Source: Rhyzopertha dominica (lineage: Eukaryota > Arthropoda > Insecta > Coleoptera > Bostrichidae). Taken from it: a stretch of DNA of 64,000 bases. The position numbers and the translations under genes were made by a program. Shown here piece after piece: positions 45,797 to 57,110 of this stretch. Under the pieces are notes generated by a model, which saw only the letters and a list, made by a program, of their open reading frames with translations, searched no databases and was not told the origin of the DNA. The stretch covers positions 19,282,001 to 19,346,000 of the forward strand of contig QCXZ01000137.1 in assembly GCA_025024175.1 (NCBI GenBank), read 5' to 3'. Position 1 is the first letter of the stretch, and the number at the start of each line of letters is the position of its first letter.

Positions 45797-48583
45797 TGTG
45801 TAAGTTTAAATGATTTCCTATGCGCGGTTTCCGTGATATGATTTTTTTCAATGCTTTCGGGGTTGTTTAGCCCCCTGGATCCCATCGGAAGGGTATGCCA
45901 CTCATACACTATGTAGAATATGGTGTTCTAAAATAAATTTATAAGTTTAAATGATTTCCTATGCGCTGTTTCCGTGATGTGAATTTTTTTAGTGTTTTCG
46001 GGGTTGTTTAACCCCCTAGATCCCATCGGAAGGGGATGTCACTTATACACTATGTAGAATATGGTATTCTAAAATAATTATCTAAGTTTAAATGATTTCC
46101 TATGCGCGGTTTCCGTGATATGTATTTTTTCTGTGTTTTCGGGGTTGTTTAACCCCCTGGATCCCATCGGAAGGGGATGCCACTCATACACTATGTAGAA
46201 TATGGTGTTCTAAAATAAATATCTAAGTTTAAATGATTTCCTATGCGCGGTTTCCGTGATATGTATTTTTTCAGTGTTTTCGGGGTTGTTTAACACCCTG
46301 GATCCCATCGGAAGGGGATGTCTCTTATACACTATGTAGAATATGAGGTTCTAAAATAAATATCTAAGTTTAAATGATTTCCTATGCGCGGTTTCCGTGA
46401 TATGTATTTTTTCAGTGTTTTCGGGGTTGTTTAACCCCCTGGATCCCATCGGAAGGGGATGCCACTCATACACTATGTAGAATATGGTGTTCTAAAATAA
46501 ATTTATAAGTTTAAATGATTTCCTATGCGCTGCTTCCGTGATGTGAATTTTTTCATTGTTTTCGGGGTTGTTTAACCCCCTAGATCCCATCGGAAGGGGA
46601 TGTCACTTATACACTATGTAGAATATGGTATTCTAAAATAATTATCTAAGTTTAAATGATTTCCTATGCGCGGTTTCCGTGATATGTATTTTTTCAGTGT
46701 TTTCGGGGTTGTTTAAGCCCCTGGATCCCATCGGAAGGGGATGTCACTTATACACTATGTAGAATATGGTGTTCTAAAATAAATATCTAAGTTTAAATGA
46801 TTTCCTATGCGCGGTTTCCGTGATATGTATTTTTTCTGTGTTTTCGGGGTTGTTTAACCCCCTGGATCCCATCGGAAGGGGATACCACTCATACACTATG
46901 TAGAATATGGTGTTCTAAAATAAATATCTAAGTTTAAATGATTTCCTATGCGCGGTTTCCGTGATATGTATTTTTTCAGTGTTTTCGGGGTTGTTTAACC
47001 CCCTGGATCCCATCGGAAGGGGACGTCACTTATACACTATGTAGAATATGATGTTCTAAAATAAATATCTAAGTTTAAATGATTTCCTATGCGCGGTTTC
47101 CGTGATATGTATTTTTCAGTGTTTTCGGGGTTGTTTAACCCCCTGGATCCCATCGGAAGGGGATGCCACTCATACACTATGTAGAATATGGTGTTCTAAA
47201 ATAAATTTATAAGTTTAAATGATTTCCTATGCGCTGCTTCCGTGATGTGAATTTTTTCAGTGTTTTCGGGGTTGTTTAACCCCCTGGATCCCATCGGAAG
47301 GGGATGTCACTTATACACTATGTAGAATATGGTGTTCTAAAATAATTATCTAAGTTTAAATGATTTCCTATGCGCGGTTTCCGTGATATGTATTTTTTCT
47401 GTGTTTTCGGGGTTGTTTAACCCCCTGGATCCCATCGGAAGGGGATGCCACTCATACACTATGTAGAATATGATGTTCTAAAATAAATATCTAAGTTTAA
47501 ATGATTTCCTATGCGCGGTTTCCGTGATATGTATTTTTTCATTGTTTTCGGGGTTGTTTAACCCCCTGGATCCCATCGGAAGGGGATGTCACTTATACAC
47601 TATGTAGAATATGATGTTCTAAAATAAATATCTAAGTTTAAATGATTTCCTATGCGCGGTTTCCGTGATATGTATTTTTTCAGTGTTTTCGGGGTTGTTT
47701 AACCCCCTGGATCCCATCGGAAGGGGATGCCACTCATACACTATGTAGAATATGGTGTTCTAAAATAAATTTATAAGTTTAAATGATTTCCTATGCGCTG
47801 CTTCCGTGATGTGAATTTTTTCATTGTTTTCGGGGTTGTTTAACCCCTAGATCCCATCGGAAGGGGATGTCACTTATACACTATGTAGAATATGGTATTC
47901 TAAAATAATTATCTAAGTTTAAATGATTTCCTATGCGCGGTTTCCGTGATATGTATTTTTTCTGTGTTTTCGGGGTTGTTTAACCCCCTGGATCCCATCG
48001 GAAGGGGATGCCACTCATACACTATGTAGAATATGGTGTTCTAAAATAAATATCTAAGTTTAAATGATTTCCTATGCGTGGTTTCCGTGATATGTATTTT
48101 TTCAGTGTTTTCGGGGTTGTTTAACCCCCTGGATCCCATCGGAAGGGGATGTCACTTATACACTATGTAGAATATGATGTTCTAAAATAAATATCTAAGT
48201 TTAAATGATTTCCTATGCGCGGTTTCCGTGATATGTATTTTTTCTGTGTTTTCGGGGTTGTTTAACCCCCTGGATCCCATCGGAAGGGGATGCCACTCAT
48301 ACACTATGTAGAATATGTTGTTCTAAAATAAATTTATAGGTTTAAATGATTTCCTATGCGCGGTTTCCGTGATATAATTTTTTTCAGTGTTTTCGGGGTT
48401 GTTTTACCCCCTGGATCCATTTGGAAGGGGATGCCACTCATAGACTATGTAGAATATGGTGTTCTAAAATAAATGTGTAAGTTTGAATAATTTCGTATGC
48501 GCGATTTCCGCGATATGAATTTTTACAATATTTTCGGGGTTGTTTTGCTCCCTGGGTCCCATCGGAAGGGGATGTCACTTATA
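45786..48583 (-). repeat. Right tandem array, twenty 141-bp units
   Basis: Inverted counterpart of the left array with the same number of units, the same order of the two unit types, the same two phase breaks and the same rare variants (TGTCTC in the fourth unit from the inside, GACGTC in the ninth). Total length equals the left arm to the base. Confidence 0.95.
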
Positions 48584-48749
48584 ATCTTCGTAACAAATAC
48601 GACGTTGAAATAAATGTGATGATTCTAATTATTAGCGTTGCAGGCGCGTTTAATATTAATACATACGTTGTATGTAACGCACGCCTATGTCCATTCGTGT
48701 AACTTCGGAAAAATTGGCTGCTATCTTTGGCTGCTGCTTTCACACCGGT
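48584..48749 (-). repeat. Outer end of right arm
   Basis: Inverted copy of 33197-33362, ending CACACCGGT. Confidence 0.75.
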
Positions 48750-48758
48750 CATTTTGCA
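48750..48758. repeat. Right target-site duplication
   Basis: CATTTTGCA; see the left copy at 33188-33196. Confidence 0.7.
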
Positions 48759-48956
48759 TATGTTCAGCAAATGCAAGTAAAGAGTCAAATAACACAGCCG
48801 ACCTTATGAACCATACAACATTGAAGCAATTGGGTATTATCACTTTTTTTGAAAATTACGTAAAATGAATCTCGAAGTCCATATATATCGTACGCCATGT
48901 TAAAAAAAAACATTAAAATATCTGTAGCTAGAAAGTTTCAGGTCTGAAATTCGAAT

Positions 48957-49941
48957 CTTAGGAGTCACCGCCAAAACGCTTCTATCCAAGGTTATTCAAC
49001 TCGTGACGTCAAGTGTCATGTAAACATTAACGAGGAGCATGCTGTTTAATGGTGTAGTATTATTCTTGTATTGGAAAGGCTTTTGTGTGGTGTTTATTGA
49101 AAGGACGGTGTAAGAGGTCGCACCAAAAAGTGATGTGTGTAGTTTCACAAGCATCTATTATGTATGGGAAACAAAACAAGTGTTGTTTTGTACGTGGTTA
49201 TAAAAGTACTTCAGTCAGTACAGCTAACAAAATTTTTGTAAGCATTCCTCGAGATTATCAGCGTATGAAAAAGTCGTTTAAGGCCCCTAGATGTGATATG
49301 CCGAAATCGAAAAATTTGTTTTTCTGTTGTGAAGATCATCGTAATCCTTACTGTAACTTTTATTATTCTTTTTGGGGTTATAAGTGTTTACCATTCAGTT
49401 TCCATTTTATTATAGCTTGAATATATGCGTTTTAAGTTGATAAAGGGAAATGTTATAATAAAGAACGACGTTGTTCCCCATATATTCTATTGTTAGCCAG
49501 ACCGGAAACGAGCCGCAAGAGCAATTTATATTTATTCTGACCTCTAAAATAAGTGTCAAGGTTAGGGTACATTTTTGATTCTTGCATTTTTATGTTTACA
49601 AACAGTATGTTGCCAGTAACCCACTATCAATGCTACGTTAATTTGATAAAAAGTTCACTTATGCTGTTGCTTTTACGTTCCTCATCTCTGTCGCGTTGAA
49701 CCGCTCGTTGCTGTACACAAATTCCATAACAATGAACATGCCTTCAGAAGTCATAACTAAATATTTCACTTTTTCTTGGCATATTTTAATTCGCTTGCCA
49801 CAAAATGAACGCAAACAACAAACTGATAAATTGACAGGCTGAAGCTGATGCGTTACGAGCTGGCCCCAGATGTAAGCAAACGGCCATTTACAAGACACCT
49901 GACGTCATGGCCAGTATGTTCGCGTTTTGGCGGTTCCTTTA
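48957..49941. mobile_element. Possible THAP-bearing transposon fragment with weak TIRs
   Basis: Left end: GGAGTCACCGCCAAAACGC, then GACGTCAAGTGTCATGTAAA. The right end, read as reverse complement: GGAACCGCCAAAACGC, then GACGTCAGGTGTCTTGTAAA. The order and spacing agree, so these look like imperfect inverted repeats around the THAP frame. THAP domains occur at the N-terminus of P-element-type transposases, which would fit. No further transposase sequence was found inside, so it would be a deleted derivative. The element limits are approximate. Confidence 0.45.
49085..49420 (+). pseudogene. THAP-type zinc finger exon, degenerate
   Basis: A 111-codon frame (GTG start; the inner ATG at residue 26 is likelier). 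Residues 33-85 follow the THAP pattern: KCCFVRGY, KSTSVSTANKIFVSIPRDY with the conserved Phe/Pro, a basic stretch, and FFCCEDH with the final Cys-x2-His. The second zinc-binding Cys is Tyr (residue 39, RGY where GC is usual) and the usual Trp is Phe (65), so the fold may be lost. Codons after CCEDH look intronic; ATC|GTAATC could be a donor. Role if active: sequence-specific DNA binding. Confidence 0.55.
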
Positions 49942-52029
49942 AATATTCACATTTTTAATATTAAAAATACACCTTACGATCCATTTTTTCGAATTTATAA
50001 ACTGTCACAGCTGTTTTGTGGATTAGATGCTACCTATTATTATGCAATTTAATAAAATATAAATACATGGTAAATACCCAATTCGTGATTGCTTATTTTG
50101 TAGGTGAACTTTTTGGACAGTCATATATATTTTTCAAAGATAATACATAAAATATTAATAAAATAAACTATGTTGCACCTTATTACCTTATCCTAATAGA
50201 TGACAAAGGTCATTTAGATCTATATTTATGTTAAAATTTAGTGTAATTTTAATCGCACTGTTTAAGTTATATGCCTTTTCGAAACAAAAGGTTAATTACA
50301 TAACCTACTCGATAACCTATGATCGTCATTTCATTCGAATGTAGATCGCCCTTGGTTTTTCTTTTAGGATACTCAGCCACAACAGGCCGCACTTGAAATT
50401 TCTGTAATACAGGCCATCGTATCCTAATATTTTGGCCGATTGTATTAATCTAATGTAATTATATTATTTCCACATTCCTGTAACGGTCTGTTTGAAATTG
50501 TCATGTGGTTTTTAACGAATGTATTCACCAAGTAAATGCGAAAGTGGCTAACGCCTTTTCGCGATTTTGCTACAAGATTTAGCACTTAGCTATATTCTTC
50601 TAACCTCCGATGACGGTAATATCCGTAAGAATGTTCAGAAACGATCTTTTTGATAAATAACCTATGATTAGGATGGCGTGTTACCTCTAGCTGTTTGAGC
50701 GTTGTCTATATATCCGATAACATCGCGGCATCGGAGAACTGATGATTAATACCTAAAAATTTACCAGAAAATATATTAATTTGCTTGGGAAGCCCCTGGG
50801 TCTTTGACCGCGTGCTTATTTGCTGTTACAAGTTGTAAATAAAACAAGGCGCCAGATGATTTAGGGTATTGTAAAAAGTACAAACACAAAGCTGCAAAAT
50901 TCCTTTTGTCGTATGCGAACAGCATACATTAGCAGCTTCTGTCAGAGAACTTAAATTATGCGCCCAAAATGCAAATAATCGGGTGATATTTGGCTAGTCC
51001 CGTGCCCGTTCTCAAGTTCCTTGACCACCAATAAAAAAGGCGTAAATTACAAATGCAAACGCAGTTTTAAAGCTATTAAGCCCGATGCTTTTATTCCTTT
51101 TCACGCTGGCAAAAGTTTTATTGCATTCTTGCAAAGGACACTCTTCGATTTTTTCGATCGCAGCAGTCTAGATTCTGTGTCCTTAATCACTGTGGGTGCA
51201 CGCACAAGGATGTTCTTTGTGGCTTCATTGCATTTTTTAAATTGCTCCTTACTGCAGGTGTAGCCGATCATAAAAATATATGGCAAACAGTAAAGCACCG
51301 AGATAAGAACTCGAGAGTCTTAAATGGACGTTTCTGTCTTCTGAAAAGAACAGTGCTCTCGTCAGCGTGACTCAAGTAGCCTAAGGACAGGATTGACAGC
51401 TGAGATTGCGGAAAATTACACCCACGGGTTTGTGGTTGTAAATTACGTAGAGCTCATGACTGAAATATTTCGAAGCTGTTAAAGTCCTACATTATAAATT
51501 TTAGCCGCAGTGATGAGCACATCTATATTGCTAATGATTTTATTCTAGGGCTTTGAACTTGCAAAGATAGCACAGTGCGTCGCCGTACGCTATTTGAGCA
51601 CAACTGGATACAAAAAGTTTTGCCTGCGTCTATTAGCAATAACCTAAACGTTTGTTGTCTTCACCTACCTTCAACGTTTGCAAAAATTTCTGCTTGAACG
51701 GTTTTATTTTTGTCAAATATTTTACATTTAATTATTAGTAAGATAGTAGCTCTCTTGCGTTGACCAGTAAAAATTCACTGCACTGAGTAAGAAAAGAGAC
51801 GCTGCAGCTCCATGATAAATACATTGCGTCGGGGATATCATGTCGAATTTTTTGCAAGCTTCCTGTTATCTCGCGCACCAGCATCACACAATCCAATTCC
51901 TTTAATTTCCTATTCAATACTAAGGCATAAGTATTATGCCCCATTCTTACTAGGAGAGCTGGAAGAATAGGTATCAGAAGTACCATAGTAACTAGCAGCC
52001 TTTGCAAAAAATACATCAGCTGTTTACAG
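49942..52029. other. Gene-free AT-rich stretch
   Basis: No supported gene. A minus-strand frame at 51101-51298 with an upstream CTGCAG acceptor-like site was considered as an exon but has no recognised domain. Confidence 0.5.
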
Positions 52030-53275
52030 TGAGAAGAATTCTATAGGAGAAATGGAGAGATAGCCCTAGAATACTGGTGATGGCCATAGATCTACAGAAT
52101 TCTTTTGATACGATGAACCATGAGATAGTGCCACAAATTCTCAGTCAAAGGGGTCCTTCACTACTTAATCAACAGGATAATAAAAGAGTGGTTTGTACAA
52201 ACCACACCAACGAAACAGAAAAACAGAAGCGTAACACATGGAAATCCAATATCCTTCCGTATTTTCACTGTCGTAATAGATGAAGCACTCCAAAACACCA
52301 TAAACAACATGGAAAACATTAATAAGCAGGAGAATGAAAGAGTACTATCTATAGCCATTGCATATGCAGATAACCTGATAATAATGGCGAAGATGAAAAA
52401 GATTTGACAGGATTCTTAGAAAAGACAGAAAGCGAACTCTACAAAAATGGACTGATAGTAAACTACTCGAAGAGCTACATCATGATAAGAGATCCTTCAA
52501 ACAGAACAATCCTAGAAACGGGAACAAAATACAAGATTGTGAACCGTACTTTGAGAAGAACGAACAAAATGAAATAGGTACATACATAACCAGCCATCTT
52601 AGCAGCAGAAAGGCGGTTAGAGAACGGATCAAAATTGTACACAGAGTGATCAGATCAATATTATCATTTATAGAGAAACATAAACCATAGTGGAAATTGA
52701 TAAAGATTCTATATGTGGCAATCATTACGCCAGTCATGACACCAAGGAGTAAAAATGTCGTAACTGCAAAGGCATATAGGAGGCGGAGAACGTATTATAC
52801 AACTTCTAGCTAAGGCAATAAATGAAAACGAGAAAAAATGTGATATAATACTGAGGACACTTCCAAAGCAAAGAGGTAGACCATATATTAAGAAAGGCCT
52901 GGGAGCTAAGCAAAGACAAACTAAAGAAAGGTAGACCGTGCTATACAAAGAAAACAGCTATAGTAATGATAATCCAGAAATCAGGTATGAATGAAGAACA
53001 ATGGCGTTACACGGTTACACGGCGTACCAGAAACCAACGACTCTGAAATGGACCAATGATGTCAGGATACCCAAGGAAACATTGAAAGAATATGAATGTA
53101 CCTATGTAACCTTCCCACTCCAGTCCTTATGTGTGTCCTTAACATGCGCTAGGTAGTCGTACTACTAACAACCAGCATGCACCGCTCCAACCCAGTAGAG
53201 ACGGCCGGTCCGGCTGTTACCCGGGAGTGGCAGTAATGCTGACCGCATGCTGGTTCAATCAATCAATCACAACTA
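52030..53275 (+). pseudogene. Non-LTR retrotransposon: reverse transcriptase remnant to 3' tail
   Basis: In shifting frames the plus strand gives ordered reverse-transcriptase landmarks: MAIDLQNSFDTMNHEI (52080; Asp-x-x-x-x-Phe-Asp), a GNPISLRIFTVVIDEAL-like piece (52240), IAIAYADNLIIMAKM (52350, the YADD box with Asn for the second Asp) and KNGLIVNYSKSYIMI (52445). It ends with the GC-rich 3' segment shared with 8.1 and 18.4 kb and a TCAATCAATCAATCA tail at about 53257-53271. This links the three copies as one family. Inactive through stops, shifts and loss of the catalytic Asp. The clade is not determined. Confidence 0.7.
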
Positions 53276-54900
53276 AGGCATACGCATTTTGTGTTCTTTT
53301 AACGCCTTGACGTGGAATTGAATCGTTTACTTCTTCAGCCTCGAATTTTATAAAAAATCTTAAATGTAAAAATGCAGATTTTAAGAAATTCGGAATATGG
53401 TTCTGAAATTAGATCATGAGGAACTTTGTTAGTAACAGTTTTCGGTACCTTTATCGCAGAGCAGGTTCACAGTTGCAGCTGATAGAGGTGACACTTTATA
53501 TTTGACCAGAATGCTCCTCAAGAATAATTTCACTATATTCTACATCTCCATAAACGAACATACAAGGGCCACATTGTGTGGCCCACACACTATATTATTG
53601 GCTTATGTTGGTTAACATTTACCACCACAAAGGTGGGAAAGAAACGCCTGGAAACAATAGTTAGTGCAGAAAATCGTGCAATTTTGCAGTTTTGAATCGG
53701 CATTTCCACGCTTCAATTTATCACATTATTCTGTATTCCAGAAAAGTTATAATTAGACTAACACTAAAAAGAAAAATATCTAGACCAGGTTTGAGCCTTG
53801 TATAAAACGCGGAATTTAAGATTGTTAATGTAATTAATCATATTGTTTTTTTGGACAGATTTCTCATAGCGAATCATTAACAGGAATTGTTTTGTAATAT
53901 CAGAATATTTTAGTTTCAGGCACATATTTAAAAGCATTTTTGTATTTATAACTACATATTATACATGTGCGTGTGTGTGTTGTTTGCGTCCTAAAATTGT
54001 AATTTCCAATCAATAAAGCACCACAAATATTTACAAGAAGCGTCCTTTATCACTTTTGTTAGAAACTAAACTTGAAACATAAAAGACTGCATTATCCGAA
54101 ACGAAGTATCAACGAAGAATAAAATTTTGTTATCTGCGTCTTACAACCGATTTTTAGCCTTTGCAGCTGTTTTATTAATCAAACGTGATATATTAAAGAA
54201 AAAGTTTTCCTTACTTATTGTATATAATTAATCACATTAAAACAGCTATCAGTATAGTCTAAATATTCTTTTTCAGGTTTTAAGCAATGGAAAAATAAAT
54301 ATCTGGAGTACCTTATAAGCTTTTTTGTTGTCGAAATTTTATAGCTAGGTAGCTATGCGTAATGCAGGATGATTTAATACACAATATCCAACTTCTTAAA
54401 AGTGTCTATAGGAATTGATAAAAAATATATTAAAAAGTATGTTACCTTTTTTACAGTCTTTAATGGATGTTGAAAGAAAGTAGTACATGATATTTCTGAA
54501 TTTAGATGAAGAATGAAGTAATACTGTCATAATACATCCAAAAAGGAGAAGTTTTGAATTTTTCTTAGCTAAAATAAAAATAGAGCTCAAGGCAGTAACG
54601 TCTCCATGGAAGATATTTACCAGATAGTTTGAGTGATGTTGTTCACATGGAAATGAACTAATATTTTTATGCACGATTACATTATAAAATCACAATTTAA
54701 ACCAAATTTATTTGACGTAAACGTCTTTTTATAGTCCGTGGGGGGTTATTACGTTATTATGACCAGCTGGGCTATAATGAAAGGTCAAAAATTAAGAATA
54801 AACAGAAAGTTACTAATGTATTCCAAGTTTTATCTAAAGTTTGGTCATGTTATGTTATTTCTTTAAAAAACGATAAGAGGTTATATTACAATTTATTTTA
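53276..54900. other. Gene-free AT-rich stretch
   Basis: No gene or repeat supported. A short (GT)n run lies near 53967. Confidence 0.55.
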
Positions 54901-54902
54901 TA

Positions 54903-56234
54903 CGAGGCATGTTTTTTAAGTAAGTACCGTTTTGAAATTAAAAAAAAGACGTGCAAAGATATCGCAATAATTTTATCTTACATGAAAGCCTGTACCTTAA
55001 TCTACTTTTCTACACAATTTCCGTGAATATTGAGGCACTTGTCATAACGTGGCACCAGTTTTTGAATACCCTCCTCATAAAATTCTGCCGCCTGACTTGT
55101 TAACCACTGTATCACAAATGTTTCGACTTCGTTATCGTCTTGAAGACGCTGACCACCCAGGTGTTTCTTCAAGTGCAGGAACACATGGTAGTCGCTAGAC
55201 ACCAGATCAGGGCTGAATGAAGGATGATCTAGAGTTTCCCATTTAAAAGATTTGATGAGATCTTTGGTCCGATTAACCACATGTGGACGGGCATTGTCAT
55301 GCAGCAANACGATACCCTTACTCAACTTGCAACGTCTTTTGTTCTGGATTGCACGACGCAGATTGTTCAATGTCTTACAATAAGACGCTGCATTGATTGT
55401 CTCATTACGAGGCAGAAACTCCACTAGCAATACTCCTTTTCTGTCCCAAAAAACTGTGCACATGATTTTCCGGGCAGAAATTGTTTGCTTAAACTTCACT
55501 TTTTTGGGTGATGATGAATGTCGCCATTCCATGGATTGTTGTTTCGATTCTGGTGTGACGTAGGCCACCCATGTTTCGTCACCAGCAACAATTTGGTCTA
55601 AAAAATCTTCACCTTCATTGTGGTACCGCTCAAGGAAAGTCAATGCACTGCCTAAACGTTGGGTTTTGTGCAAATCCGTCAACATTTTCGGAACCCAACG
55701 TGAACACAATTTCCGGTAATTCAAGTTCTCTGTCACAATGCGATACAAAACACTACAAGAATATTGAGGAAAGCAGTCGCACAATGATGAAATTGTAAAG
55801 CGTCTGTTTTCTCTCACCTTTTCGTTCACTTTCTGCACCAAATCTTCATTAACGACCGAAGGACGCCCACTCCGTTCTTCATCATGCACATTNATGCNGC
55901 CATCTTTAAATGCTTTCACCCATTTCCTTACCATACCATCACTCATAATGTTTTGTCCGTAAACTTCACAGANCTCACGATGAATATCGATCGGTTTTAC
56001 GCCTTTAGCACTAAGAAATCGTATAACAGCCCGTACTTCACAATCGGCGGGACTCACGATTGTCCGAGGCATCTTAAACACTCAGTAAGCAACGTATACA
56101 ATGAAGAATCAAACCGTAATGGCGTCAGTGCGTAGACAAGAGATGTAGGTAACCAGCGCGCATGCGCGGAACGCCGACCGTAGCGCTGCGGCGGCGGAAT
56201 CGCAAAACGGTACTTACTTNAAAAACATGCCTCG
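54903..56234 (-). mobile_element. Full-length mariner element
   Basis: 1,332 bp between TA dinucleotides (54901-54902 and 56235-56236), the mariner target duplication. The ends CGAGGCATGTTTTTTAAG and its inverted partner extend over about 31 bp (to 54933 and from 56204), identical except for one N. One transposase frame fills the minus strand. The single Ns inside suggest a consensus over several near-identical genomic copies. Confidence 0.93.
55002..56081 (-). CDS. Mariner transposase
   Basis: A 359-codon frame with no stop, a little over the usual mariner length of about 345. The second ATG (56072, MPRTIV) is a plausible start. The N-terminal half carries two helix-turn-helix regions with RSGRPS between them; WVPKML (129-134) stands where mariners have WVPHEL. 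The catalytic triad is D168 (GDETW), D262 (HDNARPH) and D297 (SSDYH), with 34 residues between the second and third, the D,D34D signature. The usual YSPDLAPSDYH is FSPDLVSSDYH. Codons at residues 37, 62, 63 and 258 contain N. It would cut and rejoin the element at TA sites in the nucleus. The frame looks functional; activity is unproven. Confidence 0.93.
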   Translation of the reverse strand: MFKMPRTIVSPADCEVRAVIRFLSAKGVKPIDIHREXCEVYGQNIMSDGMVRKWVKAFKDGXXNVHDEERSGRPSVVNEDLVQKVNEKVRENRRFTISSLCDCFPQYSCSVLYRIVTENLNYRKLCSRWVPKMLTDLHKTQRLGSALTFLERYHNEGEDFLDQIVAGDETWVAYVTPESKQQSMEWRHSSSPKKVKFKQTISARKIMCTVFWDRKGVLLVEFLPRNETINAASYCKTLNNLRRAIQNKRRCKLSKGIXLLHDNARPHVVNRTKDLIKSFKWETLDHPSFSPDLVSSDYHVFLHLKKHLGGQRLQDDNEVETFVIQWLTSQAAEFYEEGIQKLVPRYDKCLNIHGNCVEK

Positions 56235-56239
56235 TATAT

Positions 56240-57100
56240 TCAATATATTAATCGTGAATTAAGTTTTGTAGGCATTTTTATGCTCCTACAGCGCATTTTT
56301 AGCCCTCGCACTGAGCGCCTCTTACCATAAAAATCTTATTATGTCCTTAATATTTAAATTTTATTCACTTTATGAAAATTCGTTAATTTAAGAGACTATA
56401 TAATATACTCTTGGATTATTTTTTTGCTTCTTCTTTAGCAAGAGCTTTATGATTCACCCAAAATACCTAATTCGAATTGCAGACCAGAGCAGTAAGTAAT
56501 CTATAACATTCCTTTATTTTTCTTTTAACGAGGTAAATTACTTTAAGACCTCAATTAGCACCTTTTTGCCGCGAGCTCGCTGGCAGATTAATGGTTACAT
56601 ATTGTTCCAACTCTTAATTTCTTCAACATGCCTTAGTGACGCTCTATTAAACACAGTACTTTCCACACATCGGCCGTATTAAGACCCAGAAGCTTATACA
56701 TCACGTTGTCAGTTGTTTCTACACTCCCGGTATTTAATAAACACATAATTGCAAATTGTGTGCACCGGATATTGTCCTTGTGCGTTATTATGTATTGTAC
56801 ACACCTGCGAGTAATGGGTATGGCTAGGGTTGGCAAGTCGTCTTGTGTTTAATTCATTTGGTTCAGTAACTTTAAAATTCACCCAATAAATTTTATTTGC
56901 ACGATTATTTAGATAAAACATGTCATCGCATAAAATTATCCAAATGCTCTGTTTTAATCAACTGGAAGCCTAAACCATAGACCGCGTTATATTTTCGTAT
57001 TTCTTTTCTTTACTTACTTATTTCAAAATTACGACTTTTATTTCTTATTGTAAACATTTAAACACTAGCACTACATTGTGTTTGTACAAGTACAATTAAA
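56240..57100. other. Gene-free AT-rich stretch
   Basis: No supported feature. The frames at 56633-56921 (minus) overlap in two phases and show no domain. Confidence 0.55.
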
Positions 57101-57110
57101 AAAAAATCTT
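57101..57110 (-). terminator. Pol III oligo-T terminator
   Basis: On the minus strand the tRNA is followed after three bases (AAG) by a run of T (AGATTTTTTTTT), the standard RNA polymerase III stop. Confidence 0.75.

Larger units (their letters stand above)
33197..48749. mobile_element. Giant palindromic DNA transposon
   Basis: The element begins ACCGGTGTGAAAGC and ends with the reverse complement. The two halves are near-perfect inverted copies. From the outer end to the stop codon each arm is exactly 3,095 bp, and the coding blocks are 4,468 and 4,470 bp. Transcription would run outward from the centre in both halves. The flanks outside are unrelated to each other except for the 8-9-bp duplication, which argues for one insertion. 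Foldback/NOF elements (Mutator-like, 9-bp duplications) and Zisupton/KDZ elements (8-bp duplications, zinc finger plus Ulp1 protease) are the closest known analogues. A 100-N gap sits at the centre, so a true two-copy palindrome and a single-gene element with long inverted repeats misjoined by scaffolding both remain possible. Confidence 0.85.

Noticed and set aside
33363..48583. CRISPR-like array
   Set aside because: Units are 141 bp with no unique spacers, the arrays are inverted copies inside a transposon, and the sequence is eukaryotic.
33197..48749. Palindrome as a simple fold-back chimeric read
   Set aside because: In a read that folds back, the flanks would also be inverted copies. 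Here the left and right flanks differ and carry a target duplication. A scaffolding misjoin at the gap is still possible.
49659..49898. 79-codon minus-strand frame
   Set aside because: Lies in the inner part of the THAP-bearing fragment, GTG/TTG-type start, no domain.
51101..51298. Minus-strand exon candidate after CTGCAG
   Set aside because: Acceptor-like site and Lys-rich frame present, but no recognised family and no donor.
55571..56135. Plus-strand frames over the mariner
   Set aside because: Antisense shadows of the transposase gene.
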